Origin: Vibrio penaeicida
GTDB taxonomy: Bacteria; Pseudomonadota; Gammaproteobacteria; Enterobacterales; Vibrionaceae
DNA length: 64,000 nt
NCBI RefSeq assembly: GCF_019977755.1
Contig: NZ_AP025144.1
Span: 1 to 64,000, forward strand
Reading direction: 5' to 3'
The notes below the pieces were generated by a model. That model worked only from the letters and a program-made list of their open reading frames with translations, had not been told where the DNA came from and did no database searches. The stretch's first letter is position 1; every line of letters begins with the position of its first letter. The position numbers and the translations under genes were made by a program. This document shows, one piece after another, positions 1 to 12,771 of this stretch.

Positions 1-1401
1 GTGTCATCTTCGCTTTGGTTGCAGTGTCTGCAACAGCTACAAGAAGAGCTACCAGCGACTGAATTTAGCATGTGGGTCAGACCGCTTCAGGCGGAGCTCA
101 ATGACAATACCCTGACTTTGTTCGCCCCTAACCGTTTTGTGCTTGATTGGGTACGTGACAAGTACTTCGACAACATCAATCGCCTGCTTCTGCAATTTTG
201 TGGGAATGATATTCCTAGCCTTCGTTTTGAAGTCGGCAGTCGCCCTGTTTCTGCACCCGCACCCGCTGCTCGCTCAAAAGCCGATGTCGCAGCTGAATCG
301 TCTGCACCAGCGCAGCTTCAAGCGCGTAGACCTGTACACAAAACTTGGGAAAATGAAAATGAAGTGGTGGACATCAATCACCGCTCTAATGTGAATATTA
401 AGCATAAATTCAATAACTTCGTTGAAGGTAAGTCGAACCAGTTAGGTTTGGCAGCAGCGCGTCAGGTGGCGGATAACCCTGGAGCAGCGTATAACCCACT
501 GTTTCTATACGGCGGTACGGGCTTAGGTAAAACCCACTTGCTCCATGCTGTGGGTAATGCCATTGTGGATAACAAGCCCAATGCGAAAGTGGTGTACATG
601 CACTCTGAGCGTTTCGTTCAAGATATGGTAAAAGCGCTGCAAAACAATGCGATTGAAGAATTTAAGCGTTACTACCGTAGCGTTGATGCATTGTTGATAG
701 ATGACATTCAGTTTTTTGCTAACAAAGAGCGTTCTCAAGAAGAGTTTTTTCATACGTTCAACGCATTGTTAGAAGGCAACCAGCAAATCATCCTAACTTC
801 TGACCGTTACCCTAAAGAAATTAATGGGGTAGAGGATCGGTTGAAATCTCGCTTTGGCTGGGGTTTAACCGTTGCGATTGAGCCGCCGGAGTTAGAAACC
901 CGTGTTGCTATTTTAATGAAGAAAGCGGAAGACCATCAAATTCATCTCGCCGATGAAGTCGCGTTTTTCATTGCGAAACGCTTGCGTTCTAATGTTCGTG
1001 AGCTGGAAGGTGCGCTAAACCGTGTTATTGCGAATGCCAATTTTACAGGTCGCCCGATCACTATCGATTTTGTTCGTGAAGCGCTGCGCGATTTATTAGC
1101 ATTGCAAGAAAAGCTGGTTACGATCGACAACATCCAGAAAACTGTCGCCGAATACTACAAGATTAAAGTAGCGGATTTGCTATCTAAGCGCCGCTCACGC
1201 TCCGTTGCTCGTCCTCGTCAATTAGCAATGGCGCTTTCCAAAGAGCTCACCAACCATAGTTTGCCTGAAATTGGGGATGCCTTTGGTGGTCGTGACCATA
1301 CCACGGTGCTACACGCTTGCCGCAAGATAGAGCAGCTTCGTGAAGAGAGTCATGATATAAAAGAGGACTATTCAAACCTAATTAGAACCTTATCGTCATA
1401 A
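1..1401 (+). CDS. dnaA: Chromosomal replication initiator DnaA
   Basis: DnaA is the AAA+ ATPase that binds DnaA boxes, melts oriC and loads the helicase; it also acts as a transcription factor. The 466-residue product is full length (E. coli 467). Visible are the N-terminal DnaB-interaction domain (about 1-80), a variable Ala/Pro-rich linker (about 81-115), Walker [10 protein letters not shown] at 171-179, Walker B LLIDDIQ near 231, and the C-terminal DNA-binding signature [12 protein letters not shown] near 432. The start is GTG at base 1, and the encoded N-terminus matches the family start, so the gene is complete although its promoter and ribosome binding site are outside. It is followed after 15 bases by dnaN, the usual replication operon. 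Confidence 0.98.
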   Translation: MSSSLWLQCLQQLQEELPATEFSMWVRPLQAELNDNTLTLFAPNRFVLDWVRDKYFDNINRLLLQFCGNDIPSLRFEVGSRPVSAPAPAARSKADVAAESSAPAQLQARRPVHKTWENENEVVDINHRSNVNIKHKFNNFVEGKSNQLGLAAARQVADNPGAAYNPLFLYGGTGLGKTHLLHAVGNAIVDNKPNAKVVYMHSERFVQDMVKALQNNAIEEFKRYYRSVDALLIDDIQFFANKERSQEEFFHTFNALLEGNQQIILTSDRYPKEINGVEDRLKSRFGWGLTVAIEPPELETRVAILMKKAEDHQIHLADEVAFFIAKRLRSNVRELEGALNRVIANANFTGRPITIDFVREALRDLLALQEKLVTIDNIQKTVAEYYKIKVADLLSKRRSRSVARPRQLAMALSKELTNHSLPEIGDAFGGRDHTTVLHACRKIEQLREESHDIKEDYSNLIRTLSS

Positions 1402-1416
1402 GGCAAAGAGATACCA

Positions 1417-2517
1417 ATGAAATTTACCATCGAACGCAGCCACCTGATCAAACCGTTACAACAAGTTTCTGGCGCTCTGGGTGGACGCCCCACGTTACCT
1501 ATTTTGGGTAATTTGCTTCTGAAAGTCGAAAACAACGTGCTGTCATTAACCGCGACTGACCTTGAAGTCGAGTTGGTAGCAAATGTTGCGTTGGAAGGCG
1601 ATTTTGAAGCGGGCAGTACAACTGTTCCTTCTCGTAAATTTCTGGATATCTGTCGAGGTTTACCAGACGACGCAATCATCACTGTTGTGATGGAAGCGGA
1701 TCGTGTTCAAGTGCGCTCAGGTCGAAGCCGTTTTTCTCTATCAACTTTGCCTGCGAGTGACTTCCCGAATATTGAAGATTGGCAAAGCGAAGCGGACATT
1801 ACGCTTTCTCAGCAAGAGCTGCGAAGCTTGATTGAAAAAACGCAGTTTTCAATGGCGAACCAAGATGTTCGTTATTATCTGAATGGTATGCTATTTGAAA
1901 TCGAAGGAACGACGCTTCGTTCTGTGGCAACAGACGGTCACCGTATGGCGGTTTCACAAACTCAGCTTGCATCAGAATTACCAAATCAACAAATTATCTT
2001 GCCTCGCAAAGGCGTTCAAGAGCTCGTTAAGCTGTTGGATGCACCAGAAGCCGAGGTGACTTTGCAAATAGGCAATGCCAACTTACGTGCGGCTGTGAAT
2101 AACTTTACTTTCACCTCTAAATTGGTGGATGGTCGATTCCCAGACTACCGTCGAGTTATGCCGCAAAGCAGTAACAAAACATTAGAAGCGCCATGTGATG
2201 AGTTAAAACACGCATTTTCTCGCGCAGCCATTCTGTCGAACGAAAAGTTCCGTGGTGTACGTGTGAACTTCATTGGCAATGAAATGCGCATTACTGCCAA
2301 CAACCCAGAACAAGAAGAAGCGGAAGAAGTGCTTGATGTTTCTTTTGACGGCGACGACTTGGAAATCGGGTTTAATGTCAGCTATGTTTTGGATGTATTG
2401 AATACCCTTCGCTGCGATAAAGTGCGAATCTCAATGTCTGATGCGAATGCCAGTGCACTGATTGAGAATGCCGATGATGACAGCGCCATGTATGTGGTGA
2501 TGCCAATTCGCTTATAG
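1417..2517 (+). CDS. dnaN: DNA polymerase III beta subunit (sliding clamp)
   Basis: The beta clamp is a ring-shaped dimer that tethers DNA polymerase III and other repair proteins to DNA. The 366-residue product has exactly the E. coli length and begins with the family start MKFTIERSHLIKPLQQVSGA. The C-terminus MYVVMPIRL is the conserved end that lies near the hydrophobic partner-binding pocket. It lies 15 bases after dnaA, with a purine-rich ribosome site (GGCAAAGAG) before the ATG, and 12 bases before recF. Nothing is unusual. Confidence 0.98.
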   Translation: MKFTIERSHLIKPLQQVSGALGGRPTLPILGNLLLKVENNVLSLTATDLEVELVANVALEGDFEAGSTTVPSRKFLDICRGLPDDAIITVVMEADRVQVRSGRSRFSLSTLPASDFPNIEDWQSEADITLSQQELRSLIEKTQFSMANQDVRYYLNGMLFEIEGTTLRSVATDGHRMAVSQTQLASELPNQQIILPRKGVQELVKLLDAPEAEVTLQIGNANLRAAVNNFTFTSKLVDGRFPDYRRVMPQSSNKTLEAPCDELKHAFSRAAILSNEKFRGVRVNFIGNEMRITANNPEQEEAEEVLDVSFDGDDLEIGFNVSYVLDVLNTLRCDKVRISMSDANASALIENADDDSAMYVVMPIRL

Positions 2518-2529
2518 TGGATTGGGTTT

Positions 2530-3609
2530 ATGCCACTCACCAGACTGATTGTTCAGACATTTCGTAATATTGAAGCCTGTGACGTTGAACTGTCACCAGG
2601 CTTTAATTTTCTTATTGGCCCTAATGGCAGTGGGAAAACCAGCATCATCGAAGCGATTTATTTGCTTGGGCATGGGCGTTCATTTAAAAGCTCTTTGACG
2701 GGAAGAGTTATCCAAAACGACTGTGATGAACTCTTCGTACATGGTCGTTTTTTGAACCAGGATCAATTTGAGCTGCCAATTGGCATTAATAAGCAGCGCG
2801 ACGGCTCAACAGAGGTTAAAATAGGCGGTCAGTCTGGACAAAAATTAGCGCAGTTAGCTCAGGTTTTACCTTTGCAATTGATCCATCCAGAAGGGTTTGA
2901 ATTGCTGACGGACGGTCCAAAGTTTCGTCGTGCATTTATCGACTGGGGGGTTTTCCATACTGAATCTCATTTTTATGATGCATGGGGAAGATTCAAGCGG
3001 CTCAACAAGCAGCGAAATGCGTTACTGAAAACCGCCACCCATTATAAAGAGCTCAGTTATTGGGATCAGCAAATGGCAACGCTGGCTGAAAACATCAGTC
3101 AATGGCGACAAGAATACGTTGAAAACATGAAGAAAGTGGCAGAAGAAATCTGTCGCACATTTTTGCCAGAATTTGATATCCAATTGAAGTATTATCGAGG
3201 GTGGGACAAAGATACACCTTATCAGGATATCCTCGAAAACAACTTCGAACGTGATCAGTCACTTGGCTACACATTCAGTGGACCTAACAAAGCTGATTTG
3301 AAAATCAAAGTGAATGGAACGCCCGTTGAAGACGTTTTATCACGCGGTCAATTGAAACTCATGGTCTGTGCGCTGAGAGTCGCGCAGGGGCAGCATTTGA
3401 CTCAAATGACAGGAAAGCAGTGTATCTACCTGATAGATGATTTTGCTTCTGAATTAGATAGCCAACGTCGACAGCGTCTTGCAGACTGCTTGAAATCGAC
3501 GGGGGCACAAGTATTTGTAAGCTCTATTACTGAGAGCCAAGTCGTTGATATGCTCGACGATAATGGCAAAATGTTTCATGTGGAACATGGCAAAATAGAG
3601 CAAGGATAA
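2530..3609 (+). CDS. recF: DNA recombination/repair protein RecF
   Basis: RecF is an SMC-like ATPase that helps RecO and RecR load RecA at single-strand gaps and stalled forks. The product has 359 residues (E. coli 357). Walker A GPNGSGKT is at residues 30-37; an ABC-type signature LSRGQLKLM and a Walker B-like [10 protein letters not shown] follow in the C-terminal third. It sits between dnaN and gyrB in the conserved order, 14 bases before gyrB. Confidence 0.97.
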   Translation: MPLTRLIVQTFRNIEACDVELSPGFNFLIGPNGSGKTSIIEAIYLLGHGRSFKSSLTGRVIQNDCDELFVHGRFLNQDQFELPIGINKQRDGSTEVKIGGQSGQKLAQLAQVLPLQLIHPEGFELLTDGPKFRRAFIDWGVFHTESHFYDAWGRFKRLNKQRNALLKTATHYKELSYWDQQMATLAENISQWRQEYVENMKKVAEEICRTFLPEFDIQLKYYRGWDKDTPYQDILENNFERDQSLGYTFSGPNKADLKIKVNGTPVEDVLSRGQLKLMVCALRVAQGQHLTQMTGKQCIYLIDDFASELDSQRRQRLADCLKSTGAQVFVSSITESQVVDMLDDNGKMFHVEHGKIEQG

Positions 3610-3620
3610 AAAGAGAGTAA

Positions 3621-6041
<2,421 letters not shown>

Positions 6042-6164
6042 ATCTATTTCTCTTCGCTAGATGAACTTATTTCTATGTCGAAGGTGCTCATTTATGTTTA
6101 TAAACTCCGCACCTTCTCCTCGAACTAAGCTCATCCAGCTTTGATAAATACACGATACTACTTT

Positions 6165-6200
6165 AAAGACTGCCTTATTAGGTGGTCTTTTTCTTTTTTA
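6165..6200 (+). terminator. Probable terminator after gyrB
   Basis: AAAGAC...CC can pair with GG...GTCTTT around a TTATTA loop, with an internal mismatch, and is followed by a T-rich run. It is the only hairpin with a T tract between gyrB and the ibpA promoter. Confidence 0.6.
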
Positions 6201-6244
6201 ACCCTATGATAAATAATATATTTAAAAATATTTTTGTTTTTTCT

Positions 6245-6273
6245 CTTGAAAGATTAGACGACTATCCACATAT
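6245..6273 (+). promoter_or_regulatory. Sigma-32 (heat-shock) promoter of ibpA
   Basis: CTTGAAA at 6245-6251 and CCACATAT at 6266-6273 are separated by 14 bases. They fit the RpoH promoter pattern (CTTGAAA, 11-16 bases, CCCCATNT) with one change in the -10. It lies about 220 bases upstream of the ibpA start codon, implying a long structured 5' leader, as is common for RNA-thermometer genes. Confidence 0.75.
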
Positions 6274-6437
6274 CTAGTTTTGAGAGAACGCCGTAAGGGT
6301 CTCTTAAAACGCTTGTCCAGTTTGCGTCTCGCCAAGAGGGCTAAAGAGAGCAAACAAATACGGAAAGCACACAATTTAACTTTTGTTAGCGACCATGTCC
6401 CCGTGCAACCATTGCCAGTGGAATGGTAAGACTGACT

Positions 6438-6494
6438 CCTTGGCACCAAATTAAAATTGCCAAGGCTATTGCTTATCATAAGGATAGTATTATG
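6438..6494 (+). promoter_or_regulatory. ROSE-type RNA thermometer in the ibpA leader
   Basis: Two consecutive hairpins precede the start codon. The first is a perfect 8-bp stem, CCTTGGCA (6438-6445) with TGCCAAGG (6458-6465). The second pairs CTATTGCTTA (6466-6475) with TAAGGATAG (6479-6487) around a 3-base loop. It leaves one G bulged in the UUGCU segment opposite the AGGA Shine-Dalgarno. This is the defining arrangement of ROSE elements: the ribosome site is masked at low temperature and opens on heating. More pairing is possible upstream, for example GTTTGC with GCAAAC in the early leader. Confidence 0.8.
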
Positions 6495-6926
6495 CGTAAT
6501 GTAGATTTCACTCCCCTATACCGTAACGCCATTGGTTTTGACCGTTTGTTAAATCTGATGGAAACCAACAATGCCAAGAATTCTTCTGGCGGCTACCCTC
6601 CATACAACATCGAGCAAAAAGATGAAAACAACTACCGTATTACTATGGCGGTGGCAGGTTTTGCTGATGAGCATTTAGACATCACTCAGAAAGAAAACAT
6701 GCTGATTGTACGTGGTGAGCGTCAAGCCGAAGAAGGGAAAAATTACGTTTATCAAGGCATTGCTGAGCGCGACTTTGAACGTAAATTCCAGTTAGCTGAT
6801 TATGTAAAAGTGGTTGGTGCAACCATGGAAAATGGTTTGCTGCACGTCGACCTAGAGCGCGAAATCCCTGAAGCGATGAAGCCTCGTAAGATTGCTATTA
6901 ACGGCAAAAACATCATCGAAAGCTAA
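6492..6926 (+). CDS. ibpA: Small heat shock protein IbpA
   Basis: IbpA is a cytoplasmic alpha-crystallin-type holdase that binds aggregating proteins and hands them to ClpB/DnaK. The start was set at the ATG at 6492 because [20 protein letters not shown] is the family N-terminus and an AGGA ribosome site precedes it. An in-frame ATG at 6423 would place the thermometer inside the gene and is rejected. The 144-residue product has the alpha-crystallin domain at about residues 35-125, ending in [12 protein letters not shown] (the A-x-x-x-N-GL motif), then a C-terminal I-x-I anchor (IAI). It has its own heat-shock promoter and thermometer and is transcribed alone. Confidence 0.95.
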   Translation: MRNVDFTPLYRNAIGFDRLLNLMETNNAKNSSGGYPPYNIEQKDENNYRITMAVAGFADEHLDITQKENMLIVRGERQAEEGKNYVYQGIAERDFERKFQLADYVKVVGATMENGLLHVDLEREIPEAMKPRKIAINGKNIIES

Positions 6927-6952
6927 GATATTGGTATTAGCCTTTAAATAGT

Positions 6953-6978
6953 AAAACGCCCGCGTCTGCGGGCGTTTT
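6953..6978. terminator. Bidirectional terminator between ibpA and avtA
   Basis: AAAACGCCCGC (6953-6963) pairs perfectly with GCGGGCGTTTT (6968-6978) around a 4-base loop, giving A and T tracts on both sides. It can serve the two convergent genes. Confidence 0.9.
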
Positions 6979-6998
6979 CATTTTGTATTGAAACTGTA

Positions 6999-8249
6999 TT
7001 ATTTGCCGTCGTAGGCTTTTTTTATCTCTTCAGCAATCACAGCAATACCTTTTTGCATTGCTTCATCATCTTGCACGTAGTTCATGCGTAAACATTGATG
7101 AGCATGATCCCATTCGTCTTTCTGACCAATAAAGAAATACTCACCTGGAACAATCAGAACGCCTCGATCTTTCAGACGTTGATACAACTCCATTGTGGTA
7201 ATAGGTAACTCATCAAACCACAGCCATAAGAAGATCGCGCCTTCTGGTTTGTGAATACGAAAACGTGGGTCATCGATAGTATCTTGAAGAAGCTGGACGG
7301 CGCGCTGAGATTTCTGTTGATAGAAAGGTTTGATGGTGTTTTGGCTTAGGTCAAGTAAATCACCGGATTCAATCATGTGCTTACCTAGCGCTGGACCTAA
7401 ACTTCCTGGCGCCAAGCTGATTATGCCATTCATGTTGGCAAGCGCTTGAGTAACCTCTTCATTCGCAATCACAATGCCACAACGGAGCCCCGGCAATCCG
7501 AGCTTAGACATACTCATGCAAAGGATGGTGTTGTCATTCCAAAATGGCGTCACGTCTTCAAAAATAATGTTTGGGAAAGGGGTGCCATAAGCGTTATCGA
7601 TAATCAGTGGAATATTGTTGTCCCGTGCTAGTTTATCCAGTTTGCGCACTTCTTCATCTGTTAACACATTGCCCGTTGGATTTGTTGGTCTTGATGCGCA
7701 AATCGCTGCGATAGACTCATCTACTTTTAACTGTTCAAAATCCACATGATATTTGAACATGCGGTTATCCAACATTTCGATTTCGGGGTGGTAAGACACG
7801 AAAATATCATCGTCAATGCCCGCATCACCGTAACCTATGTACTCGGGTGCAAGAGGAAGTAATATTTTTTTGTGCGAGCCGTCGGCATGTTGACCAGCAA
7901 ATAGGTTAAAAAGATAGAAAAAGCCACTTTGGCTACCATTGGTTAGGCTGATGTTTTTTTCTGAAACGTCCCATCCATAAGTCTCTTTTAGCATAGAAGC
8001 TAATGCTGAAATGAACGCATTTTTTCCTTGGGGACCGTCATAGTTAGCCATTGAGGCAACCAGTTCTCCATTCTCCAGCATGCTGGCGCTGGCTTGGTGA
8101 AAATATTCGAGCATCGCAGGAATGGCGGCAGGGTTACCACCTCCGAGCATGATGGCGCCTGGCGTACGGAGGCCATCGTTTAAGTCATCCATTAGCTGGG
8201 TAATACCTGAATATCGATTAAATTTTTCACCAAATGTAGAGAACTGCAT
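6999..8249 (-). CDS. avtA: Valine-pyruvate aminotransferase AvtA
   Basis: This is a PLP-dependent class I aminotransferase that exchanges amino groups between valine/2-oxoisovalerate and pyruvate/alanine. The product has 416 residues (E. coli 417). The start MQFSTFGEKFNRYSGITQLM matches the family start and has AGGA nine bases upstream; a longer in-frame reading to 8375 is not supported. Motifs include GGGNPAAIP, SRPTNPTGN, the PLP-site aspartate in IIDNAYG, and the Schiff-base lysine in MSMSKLGLPGLRCG. It is transcribed alone, convergent with ibpA. Confidence 0.95.
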   Translation of the reverse strand: MQFSTFGEKFNRYSGITQLMDDLNDGLRTPGAIMLGGGNPAAIPAMLEYFHQASASMLENGELVASMANYDGPQGKNAFISALASMLKETYGWDVSEKNISLTNGSQSGFFYLFNLFAGQHADGSHKKILLPLAPEYIGYGDAGIDDDIFVSYHPEIEMLDNRMFKYHVDFEQLKVDESIAAICASRPTNPTGNVLTDEEVRKLDKLARDNNIPLIIDNAYGTPFPNIIFEDVTPFWNDNTILCMSMSKLGLPGLRCGIVIANEEVTQALANMNGIISLAPGSLGPALGKHMIESGDLLDLSQNTIKPFYQQKSQRAVQLLQDTIDDPRFRIHKPEGAIFLWLWFDELPITTMELYQRLKDRGVLIVPGEYFFIGQKDEWDHAHQCLRMNYVQDDEAMQKGIAVIAEEIKKAYDGK

Positions 8250-8631
8250 TACTTCTTTTCCTAAATATTTTTTGTATTTTCTGTCATATGCCGTGTGTAG
8301 CGACTGAATTGCTATTGCTTGCCATTCAGCGCTGATACTTATGTTGATAATTTGTTGTGCAAGACTGCTCAACATACATTATCGAAACAGGAAGTAAAAG
8401 AGGGGAAGAAGCTTTGTTTTTCAACGAGGAAATGTGAGGTTAAATAGTACAGATATGTTAGCGCTATAAGGTATCGATTCACGCACAATTAATCGTGATT
8501 GTTAAGGGATAGTAAGTACGAAACAACTAATGGATATGTGTAATTCAAGGTTTTTATTTAATGGTTCTGCAAGAGTGTTGATGTGTACTGAAATATAATT
8601 TTCAACATACTAATCATAGATTTGGACTGTC
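8250..8631. other. Intergenic region, divergent promoters
   Basis: 382 bases lie between the avtA start and the first lipoprotein gene. The stretch is AT-rich and should hold both promoters. I see no gene, repeat or convincing hairpin. Confidence 0.6.
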
Positions 8632-9009
8632 ATGAAACACCAATTTTTACTCACATCACTTGCTGCTCTCGCATTGTCTGCTTGTAGTGTAACCAACTAC
8701 CAAGCGGCCCAACCAACTGCAGCACCTCAAGACATAAAAGAAGCCAGAGTTAAGCTGAGCGGTATAGACAATATGAAGGTCACGGATGACGGTTATATTA
8801 CGTATTTTGAATCCGTACCTCATGGCTACATGTGGGACACACAGGTTATTAAACAGATGAGCCAAGAAGGAGCATGCGAAAATCTGTATGACTTCTTAGA
8901 GCTTGGCTTTGTAGTGAAAATTGGCTTTAAAGGTGAAGGTGGTCGAGAAGAGCACTTTGATTTAGCTCGTTGCAATGCGGAAGAAACAAACCAAAGAGAC
9001 AAAGCCTAA
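8632..9009 (+). CDS. Small putative lipoprotein, first of a tandem pair
   Basis: The 125-residue product has a type II signal peptide: MKHQ, a hydrophobic run, then lipobox LSAC with the acylated Cys at about residue 17. No family is recognised. The mature part is mostly polar, with two later cysteines (EGACENLYDFLELGF and DLARCNAEETN) that could form a disulfide. It is clearly paralogous to the next gene, sharing CSV-NYQA, VTD-GYI-Y, FLE-GFV, FKG-GGREE and ARC-AEETN. Residue +2 after the Cys is Ser, so outer-membrane sorting is expected. The function is unknown. Confidence 0.8.
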   Translation: MKHQFLLTSLAALALSACSVTNYQAAQPTAAPQDIKEARVKLSGIDNMKVTDDGYITYFESVPHGYMWDTQVIKQMSQEGACENLYDFLELGFVVKIGFKGEGGREEHFDLARCNAEETNQRDKA

Positions 9010-9130
9010 CAATCCCTTAGAATTGTGACTTTGGAGGAAGAGTTAAACGTATTATTGAGAGATATAACAATTAAATTTCACATATTAAAAATATAATTTA
9101 ACTTTAAAATTATAAAGTTAAAGTGTGAAT

Positions 9131-9496
9131 ATGAAACTAAGAACATTAACTGTTATATCTTCATTATTGTTAGCTGCATGTAGTGTAAATAACTATCAGG
9201 CTACCAAACCTTCCGCTTCTGAAAAAGACATCGAAATAGCGAAAGAGTCACTGGCACATATACCAAACCTAACGGTAACTGATGAAGGTTATATCGAGTA
9301 TATTAAGTCTCTTCCTGGTGGAAGTGGTTACTTTTGGAAAACAACAACCATCAATAAAATTAGCAAAGAATGGTCGTGCCAACATGCGTATAAGTTTTTG
9401 GAAAGAGGCTTTGTGACGCGTATGTTCTTTAAAGGTCAGGGTGGTCGTGAAGAGTACTTCGACAAAGCACGTTGTGACGCGGAAGAAACAAATTGA
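9131..9496 (+). CDS. Small putative lipoprotein, second of a tandem pair
   Basis: The 121-residue product has lipobox LAAC (Cys at about residue 17) and matches its upstream neighbour across the whole length, with the same two C-terminal cysteines and the same end, AEETN. This points to a tandem duplication followed by strong divergence. I place the start at ATG 9131 because it aligns with the paralog; a GTG two codons upstream is possible. There is no obvious Shine-Dalgarno and the 120-base upstream spacer is very AT-rich, so it may have its own promoter. The function is unknown. Confidence 0.75.
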   Translation: MKLRTLTVISSLLLAACSVNNYQATKPSASEKDIEIAKESLAHIPNLTVTDEGYIEYIKSLPGGSGYFWKTTTINKISKEWSCQHAYKFLERGFVTRMFFKGQGGREEYFDKARCDAEETN

Positions 9497-9515
9497 TTCC
9501 CTCTTGTTAATAAAC

Positions 9516-9544
9516 AAAAAAGGAAGCCATCTGGCTTCCTTTTT
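9516..9544. terminator. Bidirectional terminator
   Basis: AAAAAAGGAAGCC pairs with GGCTTCCTTTTT around a 4-base loop. It lies between the second lipoprotein gene (+) and the end of glyS (-), and its A and T tracts allow use in both directions. Confidence 0.9.
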
Positions 9545-9560
9545 GATATTTAAACCTGAG

Positions 9561-11627
9561 TTATTTCTGCAGAAGAGAAATATCCGCAATTTGTAGGAAC
9601 AGGTTACGTAAGTTGTTCAGTAGCGTTAGACGATTCTTCTTCAGAGCTTCGTCATCTGCCATTACCATTACGTTGTCGAAAAACGCATCCACTGGCTCAC
9701 GTAGATCAGCAAGCTTATTGAGGGCTTCTTGGTAGTTGCCCGTTGCGAATGCTGGCTCTAGTGCTTCCGTCATTACTTCGACGTTTTCAGCCAGTGCTTT
9801 CTCGGCATCTTCCTGAAGCAATACGAGATCGATATCTGAAGCAAGTTCCCCATCGAATTTCGCAAGGATGTTACCTACACGCTTGTTCGCTGCCGCTAGT
9901 GCTTCTGCTGCTTCCAGTTCACGGAAGTGAGAAACGGCTTTAACACGTTGGTCAAAGTCAGCTGGCTTCGTTGGACGACGTGCTAATACCGCTTGAATGA
10001 TATCAATACTGAAACCTTCATCTTGGTACCATGCGCGGAAACGACCTAGCATGAAATCAATAACGTCAGCTTCCACGTTGTCGTTGGTTAGCTTATCGCC
10101 TAATAGCGCTTTCGCTTTACCGATCAGATCGGTTAGGTCTAGGTTGTAGCCGTTTTCAACGATGATACGCAGTACACCCAGTGATGCACGGCGTAGAGCA
10201 AATGGATCGCTGCCTTTTGGTGCTTGACCAATACCGAAGATACCTACGATCGTGTCTAGTTTGTCTGCCATTGCAACTGCAGAAGAAATACCAGTACTTG
10301 GTAGGTCGTCACCAGCGAATCGAGGCATGTATTGCTCGTAAAGCGCTAATGCAACTTGCTCGTCTTCGCCATCGTGTGTGGCGTAGTGCATGCCCATTAC
10401 ACCTTGCGTATCCGTGAATTCGAATACCATCGATGTCATTAGGTCACACTTAGCCAGTAGACCTGCGCGCTTAGATTTCTCAACGTCGGCATCGATTTGC
10501 TCAGCAATGTAGCCAGCAAGTTCTGTGATGCGGTCTGTTTTGTCTTTGATAGTACCAAGTTGCTTCTGGAAGATGGCCTGGTCTAGTTCAGGAAGGCGGT
10601 CGATAAGCGGACGCTTGCGGTCTGTGTTGAAGAAGAATTCAGCATCGGCAAGACGTGGACGTACAACCTTCTCGTTACCTTCGATAACGTAGCGAGGCTC
10701 TTTAGATTCGATGTTCGAGACAAAGATGAAGTTAGGTAGTAGCTTCTTGTTGTCATCGTAAACAGGGAAGTACTTCTGGTCACCTTTCATGGTGTAAACC
10801 AACGCTTCAGAAGGGACTTTTAGAAACTCTTCTTCAAACTTCGCTGTGAGTACGACTGGCCATTCAACCAGAGACGTTACTTCTTCAACAAGATCATCTT
10901 CTAGGTCAGCAACACCACCCACAGCAGCTGCCGCTTTTTGCGAGTCAGCTAAAATGATGGCTTTACGCGCTTCGTAATCTGCCATTACTTTACCGCGCTC
11001 TTCTAGAATCGCCGGGTATTGCTCTGCAGAATCGATAGTGAACTCTTGCTCACCCATGAAGCGGTGACCACGGATAGTGCGGTCTGACGCTACGCCTAGG
11101 ATCTCACCTTTAATGAGATCAGAGCCCATCAGCATAGTTAGTGTTTTAACTGGACGAATGAACTGAGTCGTTTTGTTGCCCCAGCGCATTGGTTTTGCGA
11201 TAGGCAGGTTAGCTAGTGCTTTAGCAGCTAACTCAACAACGATTTCAGATGTCGCTTGACCTTTTACTTCTTGTTTGAATAGCAGCCATTCACCTTTATC
11301 TGTTTTAAGGCGATCAGCTTGTTCAACTGTGATGCCGTTACCACGAGCCCAACCTTGTGCAGCTTTGGTTGCGTTGCCTTCAGCATCAAATGCAACAGCA
11401 ATTGCAGGACCGCGTTTTTCAACAACTTTGTCTTCTTGACCTTCAGCCAGTGCTGCCACTTTAAGTGCAAGACGGCGAGGCGCTGCGTACCATTTCACGC
11501 CTTCGTGCGTTAGGCTCGCACCTTTAAGTTCTGCTTCGAAGTTTGCTGCGAATGCTTCCGCTAGCGTACGAAGTTGCGTTGGTGGGAGCTCTTCCGTACC
11601 CAGTTCAATTAGAAATTCTTTAGCCAT
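9561..11627 (-). CDS. glyS: Glycyl-tRNA synthetase beta subunit
   Basis: This is the beta subunit of the heterotetrameric (alpha2beta2) bacterial glycyl-tRNA synthetase; it recognises tRNA-Gly. The product has 688 residues (E. coli 689) and starts [20 protein letters not shown], the conserved family start. Further family segments include [15 protein letters not shown], the HD-like [19 protein letters not shown], and [15 protein letters not shown]. It begins two bases after the glyQ stop on the same strand, so the two subunits are made from one message. Confidence 0.97.
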   Translation of the reverse strand: MAKEFLIELGTEELPPTQLRTLAEAFAANFEAELKGASLTHEGVKWYAAPRRLALKVAALAEGQEDKVVEKRGPAIAVAFDAEGNATKAAQGWARGNGITVEQADRLKTDKGEWLLFKQEVKGQATSEIVVELAAKALANLPIAKPMRWGNKTTQFIRPVKTLTMLMGSDLIKGEILGVASDRTIRGHRFMGEQEFTIDSAEQYPAILEERGKVMADYEARKAIILADSQKAAAAVGGVADLEDDLVEEVTSLVEWPVVLTAKFEEEFLKVPSEALVYTMKGDQKYFPVYDDNKKLLPNFIFVSNIESKEPRYVIEGNEKVVRPRLADAEFFFNTDRKRPLIDRLPELDQAIFQKQLGTIKDKTDRITELAGYIAEQIDADVEKSKRAGLLAKCDLMTSMVFEFTDTQGVMGMHYATHDGEDEQVALALYEQYMPRFAGDDLPSTGISSAVAMADKLDTIVGIFGIGQAPKGSDPFALRRASLGVLRIIVENGYNLDLTDLIGKAKALLGDKLTNDNVEADVIDFMLGRFRAWYQDEGFSIDIIQAVLARRPTKPADFDQRVKAVSHFRELEAAEALAAANKRVGNILAKFDGELASDIDLVLLQEDAEKALAENVEVMTEALEPAFATGNYQEALNKLADLREPVDAFFDNVMVMADDEALKKNRLTLLNNLRNLFLQIADISLLQK

Positions 11628-11629
11628 GA

Positions 11630-12547
11630 TTATTTACCTTCCTTCTTACACATAGGGAAGCCAAGTGCTTCACGTGACGCGTAGTACGCCTGCGCAACAG
11701 ACTTAGTTAGGTTGCGGATACGAAGGATGTAACGTTGACGCTCTGTTACAGAGATAGCTTTACGCGCATCAAGAATGTTGAATGCGTGACCAGCTTTTAG
11801 AATGCGCTCGTATGCAGGAAGCGGAAGAGGCTTCTCAAGCTCAAGCAGTTCTTTACACTCTTTTTCACACTGATCGAAGAAACCGAATAGGAAATCGACG
11901 TCGGCGTGCTCGAAGTTGTAAGTTGATTGCTCAACCTCATTTTGGTGGAAGATGTCACCGTAAGTCACTTTGCTGCCGTCTGGTGCGATGTTCCACACTA
12001 GATCGTAAACAGAGTCTACTTCTTGGATGTACATAGCTAAACGCTCGATACCGTAAGTGATCTCACCAGTCACAGGCTTACACTCAAGACCGCCAACTTG
12101 CTGGAAGTAAGTAAACTGAGTGACTTCCATACCGTTTAGCCATACTTCCCAACCTAAGCCCCATGCACCTAGCGTTGGGTTTTCCCAGTTATCTTCTACG
12201 AAGCGAATATCGTGAACCAGTGGATCGACACCAAGCACTTCAAGTGAGCCTAGGTACAACTCCTGAATGTTATCTGGAGAAGGTTTTAGCGCTACTTGGA
12301 ATTGATAGTAGTGCTGCAGACGGTTCGGGTTTTCACCGTAGCGACCATCAGTCGGACGACGGGAAGGTTGAACGTATGCCGTAGACATTGGCTCAGGGCC
12401 AATTGCACGTAGACATGTCATTGGGTGAGAGGTGCCAGCACCTACTTCCATATCCAAAGGTTGTACAATCGTACAGCCGTTTTGAGCCCAATAATCCTGC
12501 AGCGCGAGGATCATTCCCTGGAAGGTTTTGATATCGTAATTTTGCAT
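11630..12547 (-). CDS. glyQ: Glycyl-tRNA synthetase alpha subunit
   Basis: This is the catalytic subunit that activates glycine. The product has 305 residues (E. coli 303). The class II core is clear: [20 protein letters not shown] at the start, then motif 2 region [20 protein letters not shown] and the tract [20 protein letters not shown]. It is first in the glyQ-glyS operon. Its promoter must lie in 12548-12770, where no leader structure facing this direction was recognised. Confidence 0.97.
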   Translation of the reverse strand: MQNYDIKTFQGMILALQDYWAQNGCTIVQPLDMEVGAGTSHPMTCLRAIGPEPMSTAYVQPSRRPTDGRYGENPNRLQHYYQFQVALKPSPDNIQELYLGSLEVLGVDPLVHDIRFVEDNWENPTLGAWGLGWEVWLNGMEVTQFTYFQQVGGLECKPVTGEITYGIERLAMYIQEVDSVYDLVWNIAPDGSKVTYGDIFHQNEVEQSTYNFEHADVDFLFGFFDQCEKECKELLELEKPLPLPAYERILKAGHAFNILDARKAISVTERQRYILRIRNLTKSVAQAYYASREALGFPMCKKEGK

Positions 12548-12771
12548 AGTCAGGTTCGCGCGATTCTTATGTATGATTTATTGAAAATAACCATTGAGTA
12601 TACCCAGTTCTTTGCTTGCCGAGTAGAGGAAATATCGCTTAAACCCTGCTCAAAATGGTCATTTCATACCAAACTCGTCAGAACTCTCGCAAAATTGACA
12701 TTTTATGAGCAAACAGAACGATCTATGAAATGTGTAACTTGCCATTATAAGAAGCAAATTCTACAATCAGA

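Noticed and set aside
1..400. Chromosome origin or DnaA-box cluster in the window
   Set aside because: The window begins at the dnaA start codon; I saw no cluster of TTATCCACA-like boxes or AT-rich 13-mers inside it.
6423..6491. N-terminal extension of IbpA by 23 residues
   Set aside because: The extension spans the ROSE hairpins and does not match the family; AGGA is placed for the ATG at 6492.
8250..8375. 42-residue N-terminal extension of AvtA
   Set aside because: The family begins at the ATG at 8249, which has a good ribosome site; the extension has no similarity I recognise.
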